Below, one piece after another: positions 10,101 through 17,598 of a DNA stretch of 64,000 bases. This DNA comes from Pseudomonas sp. MRSN 12121. GTDB lineage: Bacteria; Pseudomonadota; Gammaproteobacteria; Pseudomonadales; Pseudomonadaceae. Position 1 is the first letter of the stretch, and each line of letters starts with the position of its first letter. The stretch lies in the NCBI RefSeq assembly GCF_000931465.1, contig NZ_CP010892.1, positions 5,603,388 to 5,667,387 on the forward strand, written 5' to 3'. A program made the translations under genes and the position numbers. The notes under the pieces are model-generated. The model had not been told where the DNA came from and made no database searches. It saw only the letters and a list, made by a program, of their open reading frames with translations.

Positions 10101-10585
10101 GGATGTTGCCCAAGGACCGCAGCCAGGCCACCCAGGCGCCCCGCCGCGGCGTCAAGCAGCCGGAGCTGGCCCTGGACGCTGCCTGCGCCTGGCAATACCC
10201 CAACGCGGCCCTGACCTGGGCCCTGCCGCAGCAGCAACCCTTTCGCGAAAGCACGCTAAGGGAAACCGAACTGGTGTTTCTGCCGGATGAGGACCAGGAA
10301 CAGTTGGTGTTGCACCGGATCCACGAGCAAGCCCAACGCGGCAAGCCGGCGATCTACGTCCCCGTGGAAGGTAGCCTGCTGGAGCGGGTCGACCTCGACG
10401 CACGGATGGGCCCGGGCATTTCACCCTGGGGGCAGCATGAACTGATGGCATTGCTGGGCGAGCTGGGCGAAGCGCAAGGCCTGGCGCTGGAGAAATGCGC
10501 CGAACGTTTCACCGTGCTGAGCGTGCCGCAAAGCACCTATGGCTGGCGGTATCACCCGGTGCTGGGGTTTACGAAGAAAAAGTAA
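7175..10585 (+). CDS. cas3: CRISPR-associated Cas2-Cas3 fusion nuclease-helicase, subtype I-F
   Basis: An 1136-residue fusion typical of subtype I-F: Cas2-like domain (residues about 1-95), HD nuclease with LLHDLGKAS (His123-Asp124), and a superfamily 2 helicase with Walker A STGCGKT (Lys444) and a DExx-like box LDELDDFD. LSSATLPP (motif III) and QLAGRVQRHRN (motif VI) are intact. It unwinds and degrades DNA marked by the Csy complex and also joins Cas1 in adaptation. The start is TTG overlapping the cas1 stop. No truncation or missing motif is visible, so it should be active. Confidence 0.97.
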   Translation: MNILLICQCDKRALTETRRILDQFAERRGDRTWQTAITQAGLDTLRRLLKKTARRNTAVACHWIRGLDHSELLWIVGDASRFNEQGAVPTNITRRNVLRQNDENDWHTAQDIKLLAQLSALLHDLGKASLAFQERLRQQRTEKNLFRHEWVSLRLFLAFVGQDDDPTWLARLAAPTEADDASWTAAERYFRDGLDASAPPPFRQLPPLASAIAWLVVSHHRLPVLPAEGNLDQQQPWFGQKSKTFNPAQLPRLLEGITHEWNELKSAAPHDAMEPYWNFAHALPVTFPKWRTQAAKIAGQLSVLHGKAGKRDWLDNPYVMHLARLSLMLADHHYSALPPDSAQRVRGDNTHLLYANTHTDGSLKQPLDEHLLGVARLSASIVHGLPGFERHLPRLARHRGLKKRSASERFRWQDKASDAATSLRTQAFAEGAFIVNMASTGCGKTLANARIMYALADPQLGMRCTFALGLRTLTLQTANSYRQDLHLAEDELAVRVGGSASRALFDHFQAQAEATGSASTQRLIEEDSHVLYEGQSADHGLLSKAMDDPAIRSLLSAPMLACTIDHLMPATEAQRAGRQIAPMLRLMSSDLVLDELDDFDLADLPALTRLVHWAGMLGSRVLLSSATLPPALLDGMFQAYRAGRRHYRRNRGTPREQHAPQPEIPCLWVDEFGSHALQCQDPEHFLEQHRQFVERRVQALEKVEPRRRGELVPLKIEATDKEAIRASYARQVHETWLQAHTRHAQTCPHSGKRISFGLVRMANIDPLFDVAQMLFQLGADADHHIHLCVYHSRFPLLQRSAIERQLDSALNRRDEQAVYRLPEIRRAIDSFPQHNHLFVVLGSPVTEVGRDHDYDWAIVEPSSMRSLIQLAGRVQRHRNRPCQSPNIFIFDTNLRHFEKNQDRHGQAAAFVRPGFEQEDSPIDHPFRLASHRLGKLLAEDEYRTLTARPRIQPRPAADRQPKFSLVDLEHARLAARMLPKDRSQATQAPRRGVKQPELALDAACAWQYPNAALTWALPQQQPFRESTLRETELVFLPDEDQEQLVLHRIHEQAQRGKPAIYVPVEGSLLERVDLDARMGPGISPWGQHELMALLGELGEAQGLALEKCAERFTVLSVPQSTYGWRYHPVLGFTKKK

Positions 10586-10608
10586 GCCGGGCAAGACCCT
10601 GCCCGGCT
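10585..10608 (+). terminator. Hairpin after cas3
   Basis: Inverted repeat AGCCGGGC / GCCCGGCT with an 8-base loop starts at the cas3 stop codon and is followed by TATTTG. It is a probable terminator, though the T-run is weak, so partial read-through into csy1 is possible. Confidence 0.55.
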
Positions 10609-10790
10609 ATTTGAAGCTGCTTGTTCAGCAGTGGAGGTAAAGCAAACACAGCATTTTCTGAGCTGCTGATTCAGCATTATCTGAAAGCGAATAAAGCGTG
10701 GTTGGTTTTAAAAAAACCTGATTACTATCCAGTTTCCCTGAGAGGTATTGGTGCATCTCCCCTGGACGTCAATTCGAACGGACTCATGAC
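10609..10790 (+). promoter_or_regulatory. Probable csy operon promoter region with a 13-bp direct repeat
   Basis: A 182-bp gap before csy1. It has two direct repeats, CAGCATTTTCTGA (10649-10661) and CAGCATTATCTGA (10672-10684), 12 of 13 identical with starts 23 bp apart. A weak promoter candidate follows: TTGGTT at 10702 and TACTAT at 10723, spacing 15. The repeats could bind a regulator; this is inference. Confidence 0.4.
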
Positions 10791-12173
10791 ATGAACAATG
10801 AATCTGCTCCAACACAACGCTCTACCCTCTTTCATTCCGCCATCACCGCCTTCATCCATGAACGTCGCGAAGCCAAGCTCAAAGGCGACGACACCGACGC
10901 GCAAACCACCGCCAAATACGACTACGGCACCTGGCTGGCCGATGCCGCGCGGCGGGTCTCGCAGATCCAGGCCGTAACCCACGTGCTCAAGGCCACCCAC
11001 CCCGACGCCCGTGGCAGCAGCCTGCACGTCACCCCGGCTGGCTTGCCCCGGCATGCGGAAGTCGGCACCCACGTATTGGCGAACGACTGCGCCGACGATG
11101 TGGTCGGCAACGCCGCCGCCCTCGACGTCTATAAATTTCTCAAGCTCGAAGTCGAAGAGCGCCGGCTGCTCGACTGGCTGCTCCAGGACGATCAGGACCT
11201 GTTGCAGGCCCTGCATCCGGACCCCGGCACCGCCCGGGAATGGGCGAGCGCCTTCAAGGGCTTGATCCGCCCCGCCGAACGCTGGTCGTCCCATGCGCTG
11301 GCCAAGCAGGTTTACTGGAGTGTCAGCGGTGAACCCGGCGACGACACTGGCTTCCACCTGCTGCAACCGCTGTTCTCCAGCAGCCTGGCCCATGCGGCGC
11401 ATGCGCAAATCAACGACGCACGCTTCGGCGAAAGCAACAAGGCCGCACGCCAGGCCAAACGCGCCAACGTCCCTCATGACGGGCCATACCGCGACTACCG
11501 CAACCTGGTGGTGCGCAAACTCGGGGGCACCAAGCCGCAAAACGTCAGCCAACTCAACAGCGAGCGCGGCGGTGTGAACTACCTGCTGGCGTCCCTTCCC
11601 CCCCAATGGCAGCAGGCCCAGCCTGGGCCCTTTCTGTCTGAGTCATCCGTATTCGAGCGCTTTCGCCGATTCGAAGGGGTCGAGGAACTGATTCAGGGGC
11701 TATGCGCCTTGCTGGAAAGCGATCCCCCCAAGACCCTGGCTACCCGACTCCAACGCGAACGCCTGGAACGCGGAACGCGCCTGGAACAGGGCCTGGGCCA
11801 GGCACTGGCGGCGTTCGGCCTGGCCAGTCGCGAACGGCTGGAGCCAGGGTGGAGCCGCCACCGCGATTGTGAACTGCCGCTGTGCGAACAACTGTGGCTC
11901 GATCCGCGACGTACCGAATTGCCGTTGCGCGACGATCACCAGGAGCAAGACCAGGCCTTCAATGCCGCCTTCGAATTCAAGGACTGGCCCGACCAGGTCG
12001 CCCACCGCTTCGGCAACTGGCTGAACGCCATTCTCCAGCAACGCGGCCTGCCGGTGGGCGATGTCGAGCATGCCCATTGGGCCAGGCAAGCGCTGATCGA
12101 CGCCGAGTGGCCCGCGCCGATGCAACGCCGCGTCCGCCCTTCAAGCAATGGCCCGGAGCCCCTCCATGATTGA
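10791..12173 (+). CDS. csy1: Type I-F Csy complex large subunit Csy1 (Cas8f)
   Basis: A 460-residue Csy1, the large subunit of the I-F surveillance complex that helps hold the crRNA 5' handle and recognises the PAM. Its position directly ahead of csy2-csy3-cas6f, its length, and the characteristic FHSAITAFIHERREAKL start and NVSQLNSERGG segment identify it. The gene overlaps csy2 by 8 bases. There is little visible ribosome-binding sequence ahead of the ATG. Confidence 0.95.
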   Translation: MNNESAPTQRSTLFHSAITAFIHERREAKLKGDDTDAQTTAKYDYGTWLADAARRVSQIQAVTHVLKATHPDARGSSLHVTPAGLPRHAEVGTHVLANDCADDVVGNAAALDVYKFLKLEVEERRLLDWLLQDDQDLLQALHPDPGTAREWASAFKGLIRPAERWSSHALAKQVYWSVSGEPGDDTGFHLLQPLFSSSLAHAAHAQINDARFGESNKAARQAKRANVPHDGPYRDYRNLVVRKLGGTKPQNVSQLNSERGGVNYLLASLPPQWQQAQPGPFLSESSVFERFRRFEGVEELIQGLCALLESDPPKTLATRLQRERLERGTRLEQGLGQALAAFGLASRERLEPGWSRHRDCELPLCEQLWLDPRRTELPLRDDHQEQDQAFNAAFEFKDWPDQVAHRFGNWLNAILQQRGLPVGDVEHAHWARQALIDAEWPAPMQRRVRPSSNGPEPLHD

Positions 12174-13152
12174 CTGCCCAGCCTTCGAGCACCTGCTGAT
12201 CATCCCGCGCCTGCGTGTACAAAACGCCAATGCGCTGTCCAGCCCGCTGACCCACGGGTTTCCCTCGATGACCGCCTTTCTCGGCCTGATGTGGGCCCTG
12301 GAGCGCAAGACCTCGGCCGCCGGGCTGGACCTTCAGTTCAATGCCATCGGCGTGGTCGTCCACCGCCATCAAGAACAGATCACCGCAGACGGCTTCATCA
12401 ATACCCTGCGCCTGACCCGCAACCCGATTAACCGGGATGGCAGCACCGCAGCCATTGTCGAAGAGGGGCGCATCCACCTGGAAATCAGCCTGGTGCTGGC
12501 CGTCCAGAGCGAAGCGCTCAACACCGCCCCTGGCACTGGCGACGAGCTCGCCCGGCAAGTACGCGACCTGCTGCTACAGATGCGGATCGCCGGCGGCAGC
12601 GTGATTCCCTCCACGGCGACTCCCGGCAGACAGCGACCTTATCTGCTGCCCCTGACCGGCGATGAAAGCGCCCGCCACGAACTGTTCAACCGCGCCAAGC
12701 TGCGCCTGCTGCCGGGCTTCGTGCTGGTCGATCGCCAGGACCTGCTGGAGCAACGCCATCAGGCGCTGCAAGCCACTACCCCTGAGGCGACCAAGCTGGA
12801 CGCCTGGCTGTCCTTGTCCCGTATCAACTGGAACTACGCGCCAGACGCCGAGGACGGCGCAAGCAAAGGCAACTGGACCCACGACCGGGAAAACCTGGGC
12901 TGGATCGTGCCGATCCCGGTCGGCTATGGGGCATTGGGCGAGGTGCTGGAACCAGGCTCGGTGAGCAACGCCCGCGACGGGCACACCGCTTTCCGTTTCG
13001 TCGAGAGCCTGTACGGCATCGGCCAATGGATCAGCCCGCACCGCCTGCAATCGCCGCAACAACTGCTCTGGTATGCCGACTCGCACCCCGAACAGGGGTT
13101 GTATCGCTGCCACAACGATTACCGACCTACCGCGCTGTACGACCTCGACTGA
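12166..13152 (+). CDS. csy2: Type I-F Csy complex subunit Csy2 (Cas5f)
   Basis: The start chosen at 12166 (MIDCPAFEHLLIIPRLRVQ) gives 328 residues; an in-frame ATG 18 bases earlier is possible but sits deep inside csy1. Csy2 pairs with Csy1 at the crRNA 5' end. Typical features are the RAMP-like opening, NANALSSPLTHGFPSMTAFLG and the C-terminal YRPTALYDL. The 8-base overlap with csy1 points to translational coupling. Confidence 0.95.
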   Translation: MIDCPAFEHLLIIPRLRVQNANALSSPLTHGFPSMTAFLGLMWALERKTSAAGLDLQFNAIGVVVHRHQEQITADGFINTLRLTRNPINRDGSTAAIVEEGRIHLEISLVLAVQSEALNTAPGTGDELARQVRDLLLQMRIAGGSVIPSTATPGRQRPYLLPLTGDESARHELFNRAKLRLLPGFVLVDRQDLLEQRHQALQATTPEATKLDAWLSLSRINWNYAPDAEDGASKGNWTHDRENLGWIVPIPVGYGALGEVLEPGSVSNARDGHTAFRFVESLYGIGQWISPHRLQSPQQLLWYADSHPEQGLYRCHNDYRPTALYDLD

Positions 13153-13183
13153 TTCATCGCCTACTTCATAAAGGATGCTGACT

Positions 13184-14206
13184 ATGGCTAACGACACACT
13201 CAAGACCGCTTCCGTGCTCGCCTTCGAGCGCAAGCTAGATCCCTCCGACGCGTTGTTTCATGCTGGCGACTGGCACTCGCGCAAGCAATGGACGCCCGTG
13301 GCCATCCGCGAGAAGTCGGTGCGTGGCACCATTTCCAACCGTTTGAAAACCAAGGACCAGGACCCGGCGAAACTCGACGCCGCCATCGAGAACCCCAACC
13401 TGCAAACCGTCGACGTCGCCGCCCTGCCCCATGACGCCGACACCCTGCGCGTCAGCTTTACCCTGCGGGTACTGGGCGGCACCGGCCAGCCCTCGGCCTG
13501 CAATGACTTCGACTACCGACAAAAACTGCTCGCCACCGTCGACAGCTACGTGCAGGCCAACGGCTTCCAGGAGCTGGCGCGGCGCTATGCCCACAACCTG
13601 GCCAACGGTCGTTTCCTGTGGCGCAACCGCATCGGCGCGGAGCAGGTAGAAGTCCACATCGCCCATCTGGTCGACGGCCAGGCCGCCAGCGAGTGGACCT
13701 TCGACGGCCTGGCCCTGTCCCTGCGCGACTTCGACGCCAGCGCCGAAAGCGCGGGCGCGCTGGACCAGGTGGGCCAACTGATCGCCCAGGGCCTGGCCGG
13801 TCACCAGCATGTACTGCTGGGGATCACCGCCTATGTGCGCATGGGCGTCGGCCAGGAAGTCTTCCCTTCCCAGGAATTGATCCTGGAGCGCGGACGCGGC
13901 GACAAAAGCAAGACGCTCTATCAGGTCAACGACGTGGCTGGCCTTCACTCACAAAAGATCGGCAACGCCATCCGCAGTATCGACACCTGGTACCAGCAGG
14001 CCGACGTCAACGGCCCGATCGCCGTGGAACCCTACGGCTCGGTGACCACCCAAGGCAAAGCCTACCGGCAGCCGCGCAAGACCAACGATGACTTCTACAC
14101 CCTGCTGGACAACTGGGTCCTCAAGGACAAGGTCCCCGCCCTCGACCAGCAACATTTCGTGATCGCGACCCTGATTCGTGGCGGCGTCTTCGGCGAGGCG
14201 GGCTAA
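13184..14206 (+). CDS. csy3: Type I-F Csy complex backbone subunit Csy3 (Cas7f)
   Basis: A 340-residue Cas7-family backbone protein that coats the crRNA in six copies. The start at 13184 follows AAAGGA at a good distance; an ATG nine bases earlier has worse spacing. Recognisable segments are TASVLAFERKLDPSDALF, NLANGRFLWRNRIGAEQVEV and KTLYQVNDVAGLHSQKIGNAIRSIDTWY, read here as short blocks. Length is normal for the family. Confidence 0.96.
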   Translation: MANDTLKTASVLAFERKLDPSDALFHAGDWHSRKQWTPVAIREKSVRGTISNRLKTKDQDPAKLDAAIENPNLQTVDVAALPHDADTLRVSFTLRVLGGTGQPSACNDFDYRQKLLATVDSYVQANGFQELARRYAHNLANGRFLWRNRIGAEQVEVHIAHLVDGQAASEWTFDGLALSLRDFDASAESAGALDQVGQLIAQGLAGHQHVLLGITAYVRMGVGQEVFPSQELILERGRGDKSKTLYQVNDVAGLHSQKIGNAIRSIDTWYQQADVNGPIAVEPYGSVTTQGKAYRQPRKTNDDFYTLLDNWVLKDKVPALDQQHFVIATLIRGGVFGEAG

Positions 14207-14209
14207 GCC

Positions 14210-14773
14210 ATGGACCACTACATCGACCTGCAACTGCGCGCCGACCCGGAGTTCGCGGCGACGCAGTTGATGAGTGCCCTGTTGTCCAAGCTGCACCGCG
14301 GCCTGCATGACCTGCGCCGAGACGATATCGGGATCAGCTTTCCGCAGATCGACAACCCGGCCCGCAACCTCGGCGCGCACCTGCGCCTGCACGGCAGCGC
14401 CCAGGCGCTCGCCAGCCTGCTGGCGCTGAACTGGCTGAGCGGCATGCGCGATCACGTGCAGGTGGGCAAGCCAAGCCCGGTGCCCGCCAACGTGCGCTAC
14501 CGCCACGTCAGCCGGGTCCAGGTGGACAGCAACCCCGAACGCCTGCGCCGCCGCTTGATCAAGCGCCATGCCCTGAGCGAAGCCCAGGCGCGCGAACGCA
14601 TCCCCGACACCGCCGCCAAGCACTGCAACCTGCCCTTCGCGCAACTGCGCAGCCACGGCAGCGGCCAGGTCTTTCGCCTGTTCATCCGCCACGGCCCCTT
14701 GCTCGACACCCCGCAACCCGGCCGCTTCGGCAGCTATGGCTTGAGCAGCACGGCAACCGTCCCCTGGTTCTGA
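14210..14773 (+). CDS. cas6f: CRISPR repeat endoribonuclease Cas6f (Csy4)
   Basis: A 187-residue Cas6f that cuts the pre-crRNA at the base of the repeat hairpin and stays bound to the 3' end. The catalytic histidine of the P. aeruginosa enzyme is conserved as His29 (SKLHRG), and the arginine-rich helix SNPERLRRRL that sits in the RNA major groove is present. The protein ends in VPWF as in P. aeruginosa Csy4. It starts 3 bases after csy3. It should process the canonical repeats of the adjacent array. Confidence 0.97.
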   Translation: MDHYIDLQLRADPEFAATQLMSALLSKLHRGLHDLRRDDIGISFPQIDNPARNLGAHLRLHGSAQALASLLALNWLSGMRDHVQVGKPSPVPANVRYRHVSRVQVDSNPERLRRRLIKRHALSEAQARERIPDTAAKHCNLPFAQLRSHGSGQVFRLFIRHGPLLDTPQPGRFGSYGLSSTATVPWF

Positions 14774-14903
14774 CCCTCTTTTCCCCCGACCGAAATGCCC
14801 CACGTAAAATCAAGGACTTACGTGGGGTCTCAAAAAAAGCCTGAAAACCTGGTTTTGGGGTAGTTTTTCTTCGGGAACAAATGGTTAGGGAGTTTATGGT
14901 CGA
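14774..14903 (+). promoter_or_regulatory. CRISPR leader with two inverted repeats
   Basis: The 130 bp between cas6f and the first repeat is relatively AT-rich and is taken as the leader because the adjacent repeats are the uniform ones. It contains a perfect 10-bp hairpin CCCCACGTAA / TTACGTGGGG (14798-14807 and 14818-14827) and, nearer the array, AAAACC-T-GGTTTT (14844-14856). The first hairpin is followed by TCTCAAAAAAA rather than a T-run, so it is not a standard terminator. Confidence 0.6.
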
Positions 14904-15385
14904 GTTCACTGCCGTATAGGCAGCTCAGAAAAGGGCCAGGAGGCGCCCGGGGTGGCCAGTGAAGTTCACTGCCGTATAGGCAGCTCAGAAAAACCCCGAC
15001 GGCCCCGGCCAGAAGTGGGTGATGTTCACTGCCGTATAGGCAGCTCAGAAACGAGAACAATGACCCGGTGATCATTATCGAACCGTTCACTGCCGTATAG
15101 GCAGCTCAGAAAGGGCGCAGCGGGAAATCCTGCCGCTCGATCTAGTTCACTGCCGTGTAGGCAGTTCAGAAATTGTGGGTGTACTTGCCGGCCAGCGCTT
15201 CGTCGTTCACTGCCGTGTAGGCAGCGGCCACCGGTGAGTTCACTGCCGTGTAGACAGCTCAGAAAAGTTCGCCGTCGCGCAGGACGGAGGTCTCTTTGTT
15301 CACTGCCGTGTAGGCCACTCAGAAAAGATCCCCGTCCGCGTCATACAGGCCGAGTTCGTTCACTGCCGCATAGCCAGCTCCTCCC
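14904..15385 (+). CRISPR. Type I-F CRISPR array, 9 repeats, degenerate distal half
   Basis: Nine 28-nt repeats start at 14904, 14964, 15024, 15085, 15145, 15205, 15238, 15298 and 15358. Repeats 1-4 are identical: GTTCA, stem CTGCC/GGCAG, loop GTATA, tail CTCAGAAA. Repeats 5-8 have loop GTGTA. Repeat 5 has a TTCAGAAA tail, repeat 6 loses its 3' end, repeat 7 has a stem change (GACAG), repeat 8 reads GGCCAC, and the terminal repeat 9 has loop GCATA and no CAGAAA. Spacers are 32 nt, except spacer 3 (33 nt) and the interval after repeat 6, which is only 5 nt. Repeat and cas types match (I-F). Confidence 0.97.
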
Positions 15386-15517
15386 TACCCTATAGAAAGC
15401 CCCCCAATCCCCAACCAGAATTTTCATACTGACCCCCGCACTTTATTTCGTTTGCGACCCCACCTCGCTCCTGGCTTAGATAGCTCCCACGTTCCAGCTA
15501 GCCAGAGCCTTTAGTCC

Positions 15518-16768
15518 ATGAGCAGCGAAAGCATCAGCCAGTCGATTTCCATCGTGCATCCCATCCGCCTGAGCCATGGCTGCAATGCCGAGGTGTGGGA
15601 CGAGGATGGCAGGCGTTATATCGATTTTGTCGGGGGGATTGGCGTGCTCAACCTGGGGCATTGCCATCCGCGGGTGGTGGCGGCGATTCAACAGCAGGCC
15701 ACCCGGCTGACTCACTATGCGTTCAACGCGGCGCCCCATGGGCCTTACGTGGAATTCATGGAGCGGCTGGCGCGGTTCGTGCCGCTGGGGTATCCGGTCA
15801 GTGGCATGCTCACCAACAGCGGCGCGGAGGCGGCGGAGAATGCCTTGAAGATCGTCCGCGGCGCCACCGGGCGCACGGCGGTGATCGCCTTCGACGGCGG
15901 TTTCCATGGCCGCACCCTGGCGGCCCTCAACCTCAATGGCAAGGTCGCGCCCTACAAGCAGAAAATCGGCGTGCTGCCCGGCCCGGTGTATCACTTGCCC
16001 TACCCCAGCGCGGACAACGGCGTGACCTGCGAGGACGCGCTGAAGGCCATGCAGCGTTTGTTCAGCGTCGAGATCGACGTCGCCGAAGTGGCCTGTTTCA
16101 TCGTCGAGCCGGTGCAGGGCGAGGCGGGTTTCCTGGCCCTGGACAGCACCTTCGCCAAGGCCCTGCGGCGCTTCTGCGACGAGCAGGGCATCCTGCTGAT
16201 CGTCGATGAAATCCAGTCCGGTTTCGGCCGCACCGGCCAGCGCTTCGCGTTCTCGCGCCTGGGGATCGAGCCGGACCTGGTGCTGCTGGGCAAAAGCATC
16301 GCCGGCGGCGTGCCGCTGGGCGCGGTGCTCGGGCGCAAGGCCTTGCTGGACAACCTGCCCAGGGGTGGCCTGGGCGGGACCTATTCCGGCAACCCGATCG
16401 CCTGCGCGGCGGCCATGGCGACCCTGGAAGAAATGAGCGACTCGAACCTGCAAGCCTGGGGCGAACGCCAGGAGCAGGCGATTGTCAGCCGCTACCAGCG
16501 CTGGCAGGCCGAGCGCCTGACGCCCTACCTCGGGCGCCTGACCGGGGTCGGCGCCATGCGCGGCATCGAGCTGGTCAAGGCCGATGGCTCACCGGCCCCG
16601 GAGCAACTGAGCGCGCTGCTGGTTGCCGCCCGGGAAGCCGGCCTGCTATTGATGCCCAGCGGCAAGGCGCGGCACATCGTCCGCCTGCTGGCGCCGCTGA
16701 CCATCGAATCCGAAGTGCTGGAGGAAGGCCTGGATATCCTGCAGGCCTGCCTGGCACGGCTGGAATAA
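15518..16768 (+). CDS. Class III PLP-dependent aminotransferase (GABA/ornithine type)
   Basis: A 416-residue fold-type I aminotransferase of the GabT/ArgD group. Visible motifs are LTNSGAEAAENALKIVR, AFDGGFHGRTLAAL, IVDEIQSGFGRTG (cofactor Asp) and LLGKSIAGGVPLGAV (PLP Lys). It probably moves an omega-amino group to a 2-oxo acid; GABA, acetylornithine and other diamines are all possible. It is convergent with an amidohydrolase 8 bp away. No strong ribosome-binding site precedes the ATG at 15518; the frame is otherwise unambiguous. Confidence 0.9.
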   Translation: MSSESISQSISIVHPIRLSHGCNAEVWDEDGRRYIDFVGGIGVLNLGHCHPRVVAAIQQQATRLTHYAFNAAPHGPYVEFMERLARFVPLGYPVSGMLTNSGAEAAENALKIVRGATGRTAVIAFDGGFHGRTLAALNLNGKVAPYKQKIGVLPGPVYHLPYPSADNGVTCEDALKAMQRLFSVEIDVAEVACFIVEPVQGEAGFLALDSTFAKALRRFCDEQGILLIVDEIQSGFGRTGQRFAFSRLGIEPDLVLLGKSIAGGVPLGAVLGRKALLDNLPRGGLGGTYSGNPIACAAAMATLEEMSDSNLQAWGERQEQAIVSRYQRWQAERLTPYLGRLTGVGAMRGIELVKADGSPAPEQLSALLVAAREAGLLLMPSGKARHIVRLLAPLTIESEVLEEGLDILQACLARLE

Positions 16769-16776
16769 CCGGCGGC

Positions 16777-17598
16777 CTACAGCTGAAACACCCGCCGCGC
16801 ATTGCCGTGCAGGAATTGCTCCTGCACTTCGGCGGGCAACTCCAGCGCCTTGACCTGGGCCATGCATTTGTCGAACGGCAGCTGCGGGAAGTTGCTGCCG
16901 AACAGCACCTTGTCCTGGCCGTAGGTGCGCATGAAGTGCAGCAGCTGCGGCGGGTAATAGGCCGGCAGGTAGGCCGAGGTGTCGATGTAGAGGTTGTCGT
17001 GCTTCCAGGCCAGGCCGATCATTTCGTCGGTCCAGGGGTGGCCGATATGCCCGGCGACGATTCGTAGCTCCGGAAAGTCCAGCGCCACCTCGTCCAGATA
17101 GGGCACCGGCCGCCCGGTTTCCGAAGGCATCAGCGGGCCGGTGTGGCCCACCTGGGTGCAGAAGGCGATGCCCAGCTCCACGCACTTGGCGTACAGCGGG
17201 TAATACAGGCGGTGGTTGGGCGGCAGTTTCCACAGCCAGGGCACGATGCGCAGGGCCTTGCAGCCCAGTTCCTCGACAGCCCGTTGCAACTCGGCCAGCG
17301 CCGCCATCGGCCGGCTCAGGTCCACCGCGGCCACGCCCACGAACCGCTCGGGATAGGCCCGGGTATAGGCCGCGACTTCATCGTTGCTGAACACCCAGCG
17401 CTCCGGCCGGCACCAGGCCGCCAGCATCAGCTTCTCCACCCCGGCCTGGTCCATCAGCTCGACGGTCTGTTCGATGCTCAGCGGCTGGTCCAGCCAGCGC
17501 GCCGAACCCGACTTCTCGAACAGCCGCACCACCTCCGGCAACAATTGCCGTGCCCGGCCGTTGGCCGGTTGTGCCCAGGCGTCGATGGCTCCTTTCAT
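16777..17598 (-). CDS. Amidohydrolase-family (PF04909-type) protein
   Basis: A 273-residue TIM-barrel amidohydrolase related to the ACMSD/2-pyrone-dicarboxylate hydrolase group. RIVAGHIGHPWTDEMI (conserved His), LYIDTSAYLP and VLFGSNFPQLPFDKC (the late Asp/Asn region) are typical. The N-terminal metal motif usually reads HxH; here the equivalent IDAWAQP lacks both histidines, so the metal site may be reduced or of a different subtype. Substrate unknown; decarboxylase or hydrolase activity are both possible. Confidence 0.8.
   Translation of the reverse strand: MKGAIDAWAQPANGRARQLLPEVVRLFEKSGSARWLDQPLSIEQTVELMDQAGVEKLMLAAWCRPERWVFSNDEVAAYTRAYPERFVGVAAVDLSRPMAALAELQRAVEELGCKALRIVPWLWKLPPNHRLYYPLYAKCVELGIAFCTQVGHTGPLMPSETGRPVPYLDEVALDFPELRIVAGHIGHPWTDEMIGLAWKHDNLYIDTSAYLPAYYPPQLLHFMRTYGQDKVLFGSNFPQLPFDKCMAQVKALELPAEVQEQFLHGNARRVFQL

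Noticed and set aside
14785..14827. Extra mini-CRISPR or tracr-like RNA in the leader
   Set aside because: The hairpin sequence is unrelated to the CTGCC/GGCAG repeat stem, so it is not a repeat copy.
14830..15090. Minus-strand frame encoding a repeat peptide (FLSCLYGSE repeated)
   Set aside because: It is the CRISPR repeat read in reverse; the 60-nt spacing, a multiple of three, keeps the frame open. No ribosome-binding site.
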